A stretch of DNA of 64,000 nucleotides from Rhexocercosporidium sp. MPI-PUGE-AT-0058 (GCA_020746875.1 JAGTJL010000025.1:1-64000), one strand, 5' to 3'; shown: positions 48,355 to 60,071, counted from the first letter of the stretch. Numbers and translations: made by a program. The notes: generated from the sequence alone by a model not told the origin.

Positions 48355-50629
48355 TTAAACGGTTATCCCCTTGGCCTCTGCTTTCCCAGTCTCAGTCTTC
48401 TGCTCGGTCATTTCCTCGGTATGGGAGACCGTGCGCGTGGCTGCGGTACTCACCGTCGACACCGCCGTGGCTGCGCCACCGTCCCTGTCCTTCTCATCGG
48501 TCTCCTGCGCTTCATTCTCGCTCGAGCAACCTTCGCCCTTGCCCTCCTCAGCAGCCCTCTCGCCGTCAGGTTTCTTGGGCGGGAGGTTCTTCTTAACGGT
48601 GCGCCACTCCATGCCGAGGGCGCCCAGGATAGAGAGGCAGGCCATGATAAGGGCGACCTGGAAGCACATGCGCAGCGAGTCGTTATAGGCACCCAGGGCC
48701 GTGGCATGATACTTGGCAGGGATAAGGTTAAGAAGCTCGGTGGCACCCGTGCTCTCGAGCACCTGGCGACTGATGCCCGGGATGCCGGCGAGGCGGTTGG
48801 TGAGCTGGTTGTCGAGCACATTCTGGCCGACCGAGATGAACACGGCGCCGAAGAGCTGCTGACCGAAGAACATGAGCGACGCGCCGATGGTTACGTCCTC
48901 GCGCGGCAGCACCGTCTGCGCGGCCATATTGGGTGCCTGGGTGGAAAAGCCGAGGCCGAAACCGTACACGATCTGGAAACCAATCCACTTGCCCGCCGAG
49001 GCGCCGACCTCGAGGGTAGTGAGCAGGCCGGCGCCGACCGCTGAGAGGCAGACACCAAGGATCAAGAAGGGCGCGTAATAGCCGATACGGGTGGTGAGGC
49101 CGCCGCCGGCAATGGACGCCACGACGACGGGCATCAACATAGCAAGGAGGTAGATGCCGCTATCGACGGCTGAGACGCCGTCAATGGCCTGGAACCAGAT
49201 GGGAAGGTAGTACACTGTCATTCTGGCATCAGTACACGATGATGTTCTCCGTTTGGAATGTAGCGGACTTACGAAGCATGGTCATGTGCGCGCCGGTACA
49301 ACAGCTCACCCAAAAGCCGGAAGCGATGCTGCGCTGGATAAAGATGCGTGGTGGCATTGTAGCCTGCTCTGGCTTCCAGACCTGGATCAAGGCAAAGACG
49401 ACCAAAAACACCAAGCCGAGCACAAGCAACGCGATAACACGCCCATCACTCCACTAGGATACGGTCAGCTCTGTTCGCCTGCGGCAGGAAAATAAGGCAA
49501 TCGTGAAGATTTTATCAGTGAGTATTCGCGTGGAAGGAAATTCAGGCCCGAAACTTACAGCATATGTGGTGCCACCCCATTGTAGGGCCAGACACAGGCA
49601 GATGACTCCGGGAAGAATGGCCAGCATGCCCAGGGCGTTGAGCTGCTGCAGTTTGTCTTTGAGAGGAATCTGGGTGCTAGGGCGGTCGGGGATTTGGAGC
49701 AAGAAGAAAACGATCGCCATGACCACACCCCCCAAAGGTACTGTAATACATGGCATTAGTCTTGTCTCGCATCACACCAGTACACTATACAAACAACCTG
49801 GTGATGGTCATTTTACACCACGGCCAAGACTTACGGTTGAGGTAAAAGCACCATCTCCAGGTGACGTGTGTGGTGAAGGCGCCACCGACGAGGGGCCCGG
49901 CCACCGAAGCGATACCAAACACGGCACCAAAGAAACCCTGGTACTTGGGCCGCTTGTGCAGCGGGACAGAGTAGACAATAACGGCCATCTAAGGCACCAT
50001 AGTGTGAGCGGATTGATGGAAAAGACAGGGCAGACTAGATGAAGAAAAGGGTTGTCGAAGGGTAGTGTTTAAGGAGAAGAAGAAAAACGTACGACACCAG
50101 AGAGAACGCCTCCAGATCCCAGGCCGGCGATGGCTCTGCCCAGGATGAAAGTGACCGAGTTCGGGGCCGCGCCACAGACGGCTGAGCCGGCCTCGAACAG
50201 TAGTATGGATGTCAGAAAGATGGTTTTGATGCTAAACACCTTGTATAGCTTTCCAAACATGAGCTGGAAGGCGCAGCTGGTGAGCAGGTACGCCGTGCCA
50301 TACCAGCCAATATCGTCCGCCGAGTTAAACTCGTTGGTGATCTGGGGGATGGCGGTTGAGACGATGAGGCGGTCCTGCGAGCGAGGCTAGTCAGCTTGGG
50401 GCTCTGGCTACTGGAGGAGCCGGCCACTTTGGAGGTAAGACGGAAAGGAGCGCAAACGCACCAGGGACACCAGGAACATGCCGATGAAGATCGACATCAC
50501 GATCAGCGCGAGCTTGAGGCCCGAGGGGTAGACAATGTCGTCGTCCTTGCCCTTACCAGCCTTGCCATCCATGGGCGCAGGCGGCGCGACGGCCTCCTCC
50601 TGTGGCAGCTTTTCCTGTTTTTTGAACAT
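48355..50629 (-). CDS. MFS exporter, DHA2 (14-TM) type, 6 exons, 608 aa
   Basis: Proposed complement(join(48355..49214,49273..49453,49559..49740,49835..49988,50093..50374,50462..50629)). All five introns (58-105 bp) have GT-AG borders and the phases agree. The protein is a drug:H+ antiporter-type permease of the plasma membrane. A charged N-terminal tail ([12 protein letters not shown]) precedes TM1 ([17 protein letters not shown]). [16 protein letters not shown] and [20 protein letters not shown] follow. Motif C in TM5 is present ([15 protein letters not shown]). [12 protein letters not shown] and [10 protein letters not shown] continue the second half, and the C-tail is acidic and Thr-rich. 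Length and layout match fungal toxin or drug exporters (Tri12/azole-pump-like). The substrate is unknown. It is divergent from the Zn2Cys6 gene at 51039, which may regulate it. Confidence 0.92.
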
Positions 50630-51038
50630 GTTGATGGGAGCTAGAAGTTGACGAGATACCGGGGCGTAGCAAGCGGCAGTCTGATAATATGCCGCCGTGT
50701 CCCAAACCAAGGCCGGAAAACGCACGATGAGTTCGACAGGAGGAGAAGAATCGTCCGCCGAAAGAATTTATGAGGAGAGGAGGAGACTGCAGAGGAAAAA
50801 ACGCCATCTGGCCTGGTATTTCAATGCTCTGCGAGCGGTGCTCGGGGTCTCGAAGTTGGTCCAGTTCGTGCAATGTGCCGTCGCTTCTCGGTGTTCAAAG
50901 TTGCATTTTCTCTGCCGAGCCCCGAGATTGTCGCGCCGTGCACTATATATGTCTTTGATCCTCCACCCAGGTTATTTCCCCCGCTAGACGACTCAACAAT
51001 TAAAGACGAGAAAACCTCCAGCCCTGTCTCCAATCTCG
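50630..51038. promoter_or_regulatory. shared divergent promoter region of the MFS and Zn2Cys6 genes
   Basis: The 409 bp lie between the two start codons. A TATA-like CACTATATATG at about 50940-50950 is roughly 90 bp before the regulator start. Several CGG/CCG triplets (for example GGCCGGAAAACG near 50710 and GTCCGCCGAAAG near 50754) are the kind of half-sites Zn2Cys6 proteins bind. No definite operator can be assigned. Confidence 0.45.
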
Positions 51039-53328
51039 ATGGCGGAGCAACCCAGGCCAGACGCTGATCTCAAAGGTCACTCTTGTTTGACTTGTCGACA
51101 GCGCAAAGTTAAGTGCGACCGGCACAGTCCTTGCTCCAACTGCGTCAAGGCGAGGCGGCAGTGCAGCTTTATTCCCCCTGTGCGGGGAAGGCGAAGAACA
51201 AAAGCTCCGAATGAGGGGCTCCACGCGAAATTGAAACGTTACGAAGAGCTGCTGAAGTCATATGGTGCAAAGGTTGAACTGTCCGAGTATTACGGCGACT
51301 CGGATGCGGAAACAGTGTCTCAGCCTGATGTGGACATGACTGAAGACGCCGACCCTCGAAGCAACCCCGGCGCTGGCTCTTTTGTGCTTGAAGAGATGAA
51401 GCCAAGGCTCATGGATAAAGAAGGGTCATCGAGATACTTCGAAAGGTACGCCTGTTATTTCCAACCCCAGATTGAAAGTGCGCTAAATTCTCCCAGTTCT
51501 CTTTGTTCTAACTTGGGAGGGGAGGTAAGCCCGAGCTTCGCCCTCTCGCTGCTGACGAGATCTTTCCTGATTATCAATAGTTTCCTTATCCAGAAGAAGA
51601 TGGCATTGCTGGTCCCACAGATGAGTCAAACATTCCCGAGTCTGATCTCTTTGTTGGTTCTCCTGAGCAAGATGGTCTTACGCCAAACACTCACTCCCAA
51701 ATTGAAACCCTCGCAAGCCTCCACCCTCCCTACCACGTCTTGCTGAAGCTACGGGAGATTTATGTCGATCGAGTTGATCCTCTCATGAAAATCTTGCACC
51801 TTCCGACATTCTGGTCCTCGCTGACGAATGCGCTTCAACACCCTGAAGACATTTCGAAGAGCCTGGAAGCACTCATTAGTGCTTTCTATCTTGCTACAAT
51901 CACCTCTTTAGAAGAAGATGAATGCCGAGGTCTACTAGGAGAAGAGAAATCGGCCATATTTGCGCGACATGAACGTGTAGCTCGCCGGGCGTTGAGGACG
52001 GCTGGATTCCTGCACACTTCTAGCCCGGTGACTCTTCGAGCATATGTAATGTTCCTTGTAAGCTGCAATTCTCGGCCTTATTTGTAGAACTTAGCTAATC
52101 TAAGTAGATGGGTGTGAGAAGCAATCATCGAAGTGATACCCTGTTTGTCTTATCAGGAATTGCCGTACGACTTGCGCGCAAAATGGGCCTTCACCGAGAT
52201 GGCTCATATCTTGGGCTCTCTCTGTTCGAAACGGAAATGCGGAGGCGGCTCTGGTGGCATATTGTCCATGTAGATTTCCGAATATCTGACTTGCTGGGCG
52301 CGAAACCGTCAATGGACCTTTTTTCTGGCGATGCCAAGATGCCTTTAAATGTCGCAGACGAAGACCTCAGCCCTGACATGGTCGATCTGCCGCCAGAGAG
52401 TAACGGCATCACTTCCATTGTTGTTTCTCTCATCAGATGCGAATTCGCAGGGTTTCTACGTAAACTCTCCTCGCCATTCCCAAATGATGTTCGTTGGGAG
52501 ACACTCACCAACCCTGATATCACACTCGCCAAAAAGGACAGCATGATAAACCAGCTCGAGGACCGTTTGGAAAGGAAGTATCTGCGTTTCTGTGATCCAT
52601 CGAATACGCTCCATCATTTGGTATCAATTATGGTTAGGTCAGCAATATGCAAGATCAAGCTATTTGCTCACAATCCACGAAGATTCGCCAATCGTGGCGT
52701 CAGAGTTCCCCAAAGCGAACGAGACATAATCTTTACAAATGCAACGAAGTTGTTGGAATACGTGAGTTTGGTACGAGGAAATCAAAGCTTGGACAAATAC
52801 AGGTGGCAGATCGGCGCGAGCTTGCTCTGGAATCCACTTCTCTATGTGCTCATTGAAGCTCGACACCGCAAAGTGGGACCAGAGGTCGACCGGCTATGGC
52901 AGCTGATTGGAGTCGTGCTTTCGAAATACCCACAAATGTTTGAAAAGACCACTGGAGCTGTGTATGCCGCGCTGGGTAAATGGACGCTAGAAGCTTGGGA
53001 CGACTATCTCGCAGCCACCAAGGTCGAGGGGCTTCCGGAACCGCTAACGCCTGAATATATCAATGCGATTCGACTTTGCCGAACACCGTCGGTAGAGTCT
53101 CCATCTAACCAAGAAGATCTAACAGACTTTGGACCTGTCACCGGAAAACCGGCCAACTCTTACAACACCCAAGCTCGGAGACACGACAGAAATCCTTTTT
53201 CTGATCACGAACCTTTCGCCTCCTATGATTTCTCGAATCTTTTCTCTTTTGAAATGGACCCAGATGAATGGGTCCAATGGGAAAATTTAGTTGCTGGAGA
53301 GGGCTTAGCTCAAAACGATATAATGTAA
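51039..53328 (+). CDS. Zn2Cys6 transcription factor with fungal_trans domain, 4 exons, 710 aa
   Basis: Proposed join(51039..51445,51497..51524,51581..52057,52108..53328). The introns of 51, 56 and 50 bp end CCAG, ATAG and GTAG, phases agree, and exon 2 is a 28-bp mini-exon. The N-terminal binuclear zinc cluster is complete: CLTCRQRKVKCDRHSPCSNC, followed by a final Cys in RRQCSFIP (residues about 16-44). A basic linker and coiled coil (LHAKLKRYEELLKSYGAKVE) suggest dimerisation. The middle homology region includes YVDRVDPLMKILHLPTFW and LARKMGLHRDGSYLGLSLFE followed by TEMRRRLWWHI, typical of fungal_trans. It acts as a nuclear DNA-binding regulator. The neighbouring divergent exporter is the natural target candidate, which is inference. 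Confidence 0.92.
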
Positions 53329-53679
53329 CAGTTGTGGTAGAGCTTTCTAGCCTTACATTTCACAGAAAATAGTTTCAACTCACGATGCTCACTGCGCAAG
53401 TACAAATAAGGCGAACAGGTAGTTGTGAGGTTGGTTCATGTTGAACTATGATTTCGCGGAGTAGAATATGATTTGATTCACTATTCTACGGTAATACGTA
53501 GCTTGTATTTATATAACATGGATGCTTTATAGGCAGAGCCGTAGCTTATAATTAGGCCTAGGCTTTAGTGATTACCTGTAGGCTCCAGCGCCCACTGTTT
53601 GATCTAAAAATAAACCTGATCGCCAGCAGTCTAGAAAAAATAGAGAGATGGGTGTGTCCATGTAACGATATCCATCCGT
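53329..53679. other. intergenic, no gene seen
   Basis: Downstream of the Zn2Cys6 gene. There are no convincing frames or repeats. Confidence 0.4.
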
Positions 53680-53935
53680 ATGGAGACAGCCCAGCGTATC
53701 CAGTATTTCTCTCCTACCATCCCGATTTTCATACTGCAGAAAAGCGTTGGTATCCAAATTCGCTTTCTCGGATTTAGGCACTCCGATGGTTCAAGGCCAC
53801 ACTGGCACCTAGTTGAGACAGGCAACCATGTTGCTGCCGATGATCCATGCATAATCCTCAGTCATTGCTGGGGCTCTGCCGAATGTATAAAGTTGGTTAC
53901 TACCAACTCTATGGGAACGAAAAAAGAGGCCGAAA
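53680..53935 (+). pseudogene. HET-domain gene fragment
   Basis: An open frame here reads HWHLVETGNHVAADDPCIIL followed by SHCWGSAECIKLVTTN, the start of a HET domain (normally Y-x-x-LSHCWG). Nothing downstream continues the domain; mariner sequence starts about 53940. The N-terminal part is not resolved upstream. It is therefore the broken 5' portion of a HET gene, perhaps truncated by the transposon. Confidence 0.65.
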
Positions 53936-53995
53936 TTGGCACGTGTACACAACCTTGACTATTTATACGTAAACAAACCAACTTCTATAACTGCA

Positions 53996-55070
53996 ATGGC
54001 TCGCATTAGGTCCCGTAAGTCTCGCGCACGTCATTTTACACCTCCACCTGATCTTCTTCATCTTGACGAGCGAACACGTCCTAGGACGCTTTCGCGCTCT
54101 GGAGTTCTTTGGGCTAAAGCTTTCTCACAAGAGCTTGGGATCCCAATACCTCAATCACTTGTACGCAAAGTTATAGGAGTAGCCAAGCGCGTCCAAACCC
54201 GAATCTTAGCTTCAAAGCAAGTTAGAACGTGTCACAACCAGCCTGATTCTGGCCCTGACCCACGGGGTAGAAAGAGAGCGATTAGATTGACGATTCCACG
54301 ATTTCCCTTAATGATAAAGGTAAACCTTGGTTAGATGTTACAGAAGACGCAGGTATTAAGCTCCCAGAGACAGTTCATTTCAAGCCTCCTGGCCACCGTA
54401 CGATATATCCTAAGGCGGTCCAACGAGCCTGCAAAAATGACGAAGGCTTAATAAGTGCAGTCTGCGAAGAAGAGAAAGAGGTATCTAAGGACCAAGCTAC
54501 TTTACAGCTTGATTGGATCGACAAGCAACTCCTACAACGACCGCATTCTAGGCATTGGAAAGAGGTGGCCTTTTGCGACGAGTTCCACTTTGGAATTGGC
54601 CCTTAAATAACCAAACATATCAAATGAAAGCAGGGGAAGGAATACCGATATAAGTCACAAAATGTACACCGAAAGAAGGTTACAGTAAAGGACACAAAGG
54701 CAAAGGCACGAGAGGAGGACCACCTTAAGCTTCTAAACGTCTTTGAGGTTATAGGGTATAATTGGCGCAAGATCATTCCGTTCGAGGTTCCCAATGGGGT
54801 TAGCAAGATGACTATAAAGGTGTATATAGAGGTCGTTCTTCCATTGCTTAAAGAAGAACTCCAAGACCAAGGTTTAACACTTTGTCGAGACGCCGATTCA
54901 ACACACACTAGCAGGTCTACGCTCAAGTGGGCAATGGAGGATGATCTACGTCTTCTTACACTGCCTGGCGTCTCTCCAGACCTCTCTATTTGGAGTCAAT
55001 GGCGCACCCTTTAAAGAAGGCATTCCATGCAAAGCGGTGTGCGACAGAAAAGGCTAGTTTAGCTAGGTTT
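53996..55070 (+). pseudogene. Tc1/mariner-type transposase relic
   Basis: The N-terminal frame starts MARIRSRKSRARHFTPPPDL and contains LVRKVIGVAKRVQTRILASK. A frame change occurs around 54275-54300. The catalytic region then reads EVAFCDEFHFGIGP with a stop, and next comes IPFEVPNGVSKMTIKVYIEV and LTLCRDADSTHTSRSTLKWA, then LPGVSPDLSIW. These match the three blocks of a fungal DDE mariner transposase, with the last acidic residue unclear. The C-terminus (KKAFHAKRCATEKASLARF) fades out near 55070. Terminal repeats could not be identified. It is less mutated than the RIP blocks but clearly non-functional. Confidence 0.75.
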
Positions 55071-55869
55071 TGTTGAACGGGGGTAGGGAACAGTAGAGTG
55101 AGCCGAAAAGGTTATGTCTATTCAAGAGAGAGGGTGAGCCTAGTTATATAGAAAAGAAGAGTATGAGATCAGCTGATACGTCATATTTCGACATCTGCTC
55201 CAGTTCTCAACCCATGCATGCGCGAGGGAAACAACGTCACGTTGTTGGGCCAATGTCGGCTTTGTAGACGGTGAGCTCAGCCGTCCAGTCATCATGCAGC
55301 AATAACCGACACCAGAGGATGCGATTCATCTATTCTTTACTATATATCCCCGAGGTTTCTTTGGCAGTGTAGTCATAGATCTGATTGGCCGTCATGTCTT
55401 CGGGATGATCCACGAGACAGTCAGTATACATCTAGGTCACCTCAACTGGCCGACGATTTTTTGGCTTTCCTAGGTGGCGTAAATGTTATCACCTTATTAG
55501 GTGCCAACAAGTCTGCTAGCGATTAGGTGGATGGGACGCAGGTCGAGTGGTAGGGTTTAGAAGTCGGTGTTAGCGAAAGCGGTGATGATGACACGAGAGT
55601 GGGTGGTGCCGTTGGGGTGAAGCTTTGTTTACGCATAGGATGCTTTAATGGCCAAGTTGACTGCTGAGCTTAATTGGCCAGGATTGCTGTTGTCATCTCT
55701 TGTTGAACGAATATGGTCTCAATTCAGTCTCATATAGCGCATCACTCTGATCCAAAACCTCATGTTACTCTCATGAGGCGACTACCCCTTATTCAGGGTA
55801 TCACTCTTGTTTCATATGGCCAGTATATTGGTTATATATACCAACTCTCCTATCACAATAGCTAGAAAA
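55071..55869. other. balanced-composition stretch, no recognised gene
   Basis: A minus-strand run near 55340-55440 reads DHPEDMTANQIYDYTAKETS and looks protein-like, but it is short, bounded by stops and not recognised. Nothing else is supported. Confidence 0.35.
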
Positions 55870-56258
55870 CAAATTAATTCATTGAATACCATAATCTTGG
55901 AAAAGAAAGCAACGAAGAACCAGTTCTTATTATATTATTAGAAAAGTACACTTGCCATAACTTTATTACTTGGGTCAGTCTTAAGTAAGCATAGCAGATC
56001 TTATTTATAATATCTTAAAAAAAAGCTAACGTAAGAGTGTGCTTTAAGTAATCGAAAGCGTTTTCGCACTCTGCGGTAAAGCGGAAAGGAACGTTATTTT
56101 TAATAAAATAAATAAGAAGTTTCGCTGTAATACCGTAATCGCGGATGAAACGTAAATAGAAGTTATAAAAACTAAAGAAGGATTATATACTTTTAATAAA
56201 ACTAGAATAATTTTATTAATTAATAATAAAGACTTTCTTAAGATTAACTTTTAAGCTA

Positions 56259-58106
56259 ACGTCGAGCACCCCCATTCCGCCCACCCCCCCATTCCGCCTA
56301 CCTCGCTTAACTCACCGCCATATCTACCCACCAACTTAAATAATTAATTACTCCTTAATTCTTTAATCAATTCTTTTCAAATTTGGAATGCGACTTGTCC
56401 TCATCATAAAGCCTCAATATACCGAGTACGATATCATGTGTGCGCTTACAGAGATCGCAAATGACAAGTCTTTGCGAAAGGCATCGCTTGAGTGAGGTAT
56501 TCCAAGGTCTACACTTCGTGGCCGCAACACAACGACTTTGTCACACCGAAAAAGTGCTAGTCACTTACAAAGGCTACTTACAGTAATAGAGAGTCGATTA
56601 ACTAATTAGATTCTGACTTAAGAGTCTCTCGGTCGTAAAGTTACGTATATATAAATTAAGGTTTTTAAAGAGAGGCTTTTAACTCTTTAAGGAGACTATT
56701 TACCACTCGGAAGACACTGGATTTACAAGTTTTTAACACGGAATCTTATTCTAAAGACGAAGAAGTAAATATATATTAATTCTATACGTATCAACGGCGC
56801 TTATTCCGAAGTTATTAAGCCTTAGTTTTAAAAATTAAAAATTCCGGCTATTAAGGCCATCCTAATTAGTCAATAATAGAATATGGACGAGACCGGTATT
56901 ATGGAAGGCTACGGTTTAAATAAATTTATTATAAGGCACGCTAAAAAGCGCAAGATTCAAGGAAAACAGCCAGGCTTACGTACTTAAACGTTAATCATTA
57001 AGTGCATCTTTACAATAAAGGTTTCTATATAACCTTTAATAATATATAAGGGAAAATCGGTATAATAATAATGCTTTCCGTCTTAATTAAATGTATTCAA
57101 TAATTAGCACTTTATTGCAACTAATAATAGGTAGACGACCGACGAAACCGCTCTTAAATGGCTAGAAAAGGTGTTTATCCCTTAAACGTAACCACGTGAT
57201 CGTTTAGCAAAACTCCTCATCCTAGACGGCCACGGGAGCTATAAGACAACGGAATTCCTTTAGAAGTGCCTTAAATATAATATCTTCTTATTATATTTAC
57301 TTATATATACGTTATACGTCTTACAATCCTTGGATTTGATAATTTTCTCTACTTTAAAGCGTGCTTATCGAACGGAATTATATAAATTAAGTTCTTTAAT
57401 CGATTACATACTAATTAGCAAGCGCAATTTCCTTATTTATTATTAAAAAGCACGTCAAGAAACTATTACTCTTTCTAATATTAAATCTAAGTAAAGAATT
57501 AATAGATTATGGCCGGTATTTATAGCTAAACCCTTAATAAGCTTATTATTATTAGAAAATAATAATAAATCGACAGAACCGGCTCTTCAAGAGCCTCAGA
57601 AAGTAATAATACTTTCTTCGGAGCCTTCTAGCACTTCTATTTAATTATAGACTCTTAAAGCTAGAAAAGACCTTTATACATAAATCCGTACGTTAGCGAG
57701 CGAATTATATAATTAACTTCTAACGTAACGTTTACTCTTTAAAAAGATTATAAAAGGAATTAATAAAAAGGATTACGAATTAAGGAAGGCAAATATAAGA
57801 ATTAAAGAGTTAAAAGAGAGGTTAAAGTAATTAAAGCCGAGGAAAAGAAAGAAAGTATAAACTAGTCCAAATTCCAAGCTTACGATAACACGTGCTATTC
57901 AAAAGGCTTAAATTGCAGCTAGAGATCGTCAAATTGTATCCGTAAAATCAAAAACAATAGGCGATTCTGATTCTATAATTTCTTATATAAAAGTTAACGT
58001 AGCGTAAAGTTATTAAGTATTAAATAGAAAGTGCTGAATTACGCGAGGTAGGCGGAATGGGGGGTAGGCGGAATGGGGGGGTAGGCGGAATGGGGGTGCT
58101 CGACGT
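56259..58106 (+). mobile_element. Fot1/pogo-like (Tc1/mariner superfamily) transposon with TA duplication
   Basis: The ends ACGTCGAGCACCCCCATTCC and its reverse complement GGAATGGGGGTGCTCGACGT are flanked on both sides by TA (56257-56258 and 58107-58108). Inside each end the unit GGTAGGCGGAATGGGGG is repeated two to three times. The length of 1848 bp fits Fot1-like elements. It is inserted in the minus-strand Gypsy RT. Confidence 0.92.
56560..58018 (+). pseudogene. pogo/Fot1-type transposase relic
   Basis: Degraded plus-strand translation gives the three catalytic blocks of a DDE_1 (pogo) transposase: NMDETGIMEGYGLNKFII near 56880, LLILDGHGSYKTTEFL near 57210, and LQSLDLIIFSTLKRAYRTEL near 57325. 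An upstream part resembling the HTH_Tnp/CENP-B region lies at about 56590-56800. A Lys/Arg-rich C-terminus (ELKERLK, KPRKRKK) is present near 57810. Many TAA/TAG stops at Gln and Trp positions reflect RIP. Confidence 0.85.
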
Positions 58107-58629
58107 TAAAAATTAATATAATAAATTTAAGATACTATATACGTATGACTTTAAACTCGCACTTTCTTAGATCCGCTTAAAAGCCAGCGTTATTCAAGCG
58201 TTAGAGCACTTTCTTAATATAAATTTAATATTATAAAAGATCTTCGGAATATATAAAAATATTATTTAAGTATATAATACAGAAATTATTAAAATAATTA
58301 AAGAGAATATTATTTATATATCGCTAGTATATCGCAGGGCTATTTATTAATTTAAACGGAAGAACTTTATACTTGTAAGCGCCGTATCTCGTATAAAAAG
58401 TTATATATTTCTCTAAGGCTAGATCTATTCGTATGCGGTAGAAGGCTTATCGAATATTTAATTTAGTAAAGATATAAGCGTTAATAATACGTATTAACGT
58501 CTCGTCGATTAGAGGAAAGGAATACCAGTCCTTCCGTGTAAGAGAATTCAGCATACGGAAGTCGATATACAGTCGTAAAGATCCATTCGGCTTCTTAACG
58601 AAGAGAATAAGGGCAGCGAAAAGTACTTA

Positions 58630-59925
58630 ACGAGCCCACCAGCACGGGTCCGTGCGCTTCAGGCTATTTACTTATAACAACATTAATTCTATGTAAATCA
58701 AGAGTATTTAATTAAGGGTAAACCACCCGTGGCGCTGCATAAGTACATTAACCTAATGCTTTTGCTTTAAAATCAATTGATTAATCCAATCCTGAGGTAT
58801 AACCTCCCACTCTTTAGTTATAGCTTGGCGCATTTCCTCAACCGTTATAAGCTGGTGTTGACGTCTATATAAAGCTTGCTTTATTCGACGCTAACACTTC
58901 TTAATTGAGTTTATATTTAGTAAAGTAAAAGGATAAAGCATAAGAATAATCCCATGCTTTATACGGAACTTAGCGTAGCAATTCGTTGTAGATTTGTGCC
59001 CGTGAGTTGTATTATTATCTTTCATAAATAACGGCTTTATAAAAGGGTGAAGGGTATGAGTAACTAAAGTAAAGGCCTTTAGGATCGATTATATAAACGG
59101 TTCTAGTAATTAGTAAAGGTAATCTCGTTATAAAAAAGCTCCCTTCTTCCCATGGCCGTCGATGAAAACAAGCCTCGATTTGTACCTATAACTAATTGCT
59201 TCCCACGCATTAACAGGAGTTATATGACCTCGATGGAATTAATGTTAAATATAAGTATTATAAAACCGTTTCGACTGACTATGATTAATGTTCTTTATAA
59301 CTCTCTCTTTGCTCGTACGGCCACCGATTAAGAAGGTAACTTCGTCGGACTAAAGAATCTTTAGCCACTCGATTGTCCAAAAGATATAGGCAATTACCTA
59401 CAAATATCGAGCTTTTACTTGTGCTATTGTCAAGTACGGCTTTTGATAAGCTACGCAGCGATAGTAGCCTCTTTAGTACATTTTGCGTCGAAGGGTGTCC
59501 ACCGAGCATGCGAGCCCTAGCTCTTTTCGCACTTTCCACTAGTTTATTATATGAGTCTCCTATCTCTCCGTATAATATATAATAACCTCGTCGACCTCTT
59601 AATTAAAGAGAAGGAATGCAGGCCCTCTGCGACTTAGGCGGACTCGTTTTGGAGCTGCGTAGCTAAGAATCTTGCGGATGGTACTTTTACTAAGAGGCTC
59701 GCCAGAGGAATTGCGGTATCGTAGCTGTAATACGCAAACAAGGACCTTTTCAAACCAGTGTAACTGGCGCATAGCCTCCTTGTGTTTAGTCGCAATCTCG
59801 TAGCCTTTATCGTGCTTCCAATCGTCGAGTAAGGGAGTTGATAGAGCTATAATTAGTGATTTAGGGGTAGAATTAGTTGTGCAAGTGAAGAGCCTGAAGC
59901 GCACGGACCCGTGCTGGTGGGCTCG
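58630..59925 (-). mobile_element. Tc1/mariner-type transposon with about 36-bp inverted repeats
   Basis: The left end CGAGCCCACCAGCACGGGTC continues CGTGCGCTTCAGGCT; the right end is its reverse complement. TA flanks are at 58628-58629 and 59926-59927, with one base missing at the right terminus. Joining the flanks restores the reading order of the minus-strand Gypsy RT. The length is 1296 bp. Confidence 0.88.
58720..59904 (-). pseudogene. Tc1/mariner-type transposase relic (minus strand)
   Basis: The N-terminal frame 59904-59599 is still open (HTH-like: SLIIALSTPLLDDWKHDKGY, SKSTIRKILSYAAPKRVRLS). Next, near 59345-59275, comes KIL(stop)SDEVTFLIGGRTSKE, where a Trp codon became TAG, giving the first catalytic Asp. 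Near 59165 it has LVFIDGHGKKGAF, and near 59030 KDNNTTHGHKSTTNCYAKF with the second Asp. The third block (LNINSIKKC near 58920) has Lys where Glu is expected. The C-terminus is near 58730 (HGWFTLN). Frames shift between blocks, so it is inactive. Confidence 0.78.
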
Positions 59926-60071
59926 TAAGATAGCTCGATAAACCCTTTATTAAAGTTATTAGTAATATATTCTTTAATAATTTCAAGTTCTTTAGCTAAT
60001 ATTTTAAAAATAATAAGTACTTAAGTGCTTTCTTACTTTCTCTTTTTAGCTTAATCTTATAATCGTATAAG

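Larger units (their letters stand above)
55870..60066 (-). pseudogene. Ty3/Gypsy pol relic (minus strand), split by two DNA transposons
   Basis: Three pieces read continuously on the minus strand. The region 60056-59928 gives LAKELEIIKEYITNNFNKGF, the start of the RT region. The region 58627-58109 gives LFVKKPNGSLRLYIDFRMLN and FTKLNI, then VLPFKLINSPAIY and YLNNIFIYSED (catalytic YxDD changed to YLNN). The region 56258-55880 gives the end of RT and start of RNase H (NFYLRFIRDYGITAKLL, ECENAFDYLKHTLT, TDPSNKVMASVL). The order is correct once the insertions 56259-58106 and 58630-59925 are removed. No LTRs were found. RNase H is cut off near 55870. Confidence 0.82.

Noticed and set aside
48300..49044. 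Plus-strand frames opposite to the MFS gene
   Set aside because: They are GC-biased shadows of the spliced MFS coding strand.
50697..51067. Short frames within the divergent promoter
   Set aside because: They overlap each other on both strands, lack motifs and fall in the expected regulatory interval.
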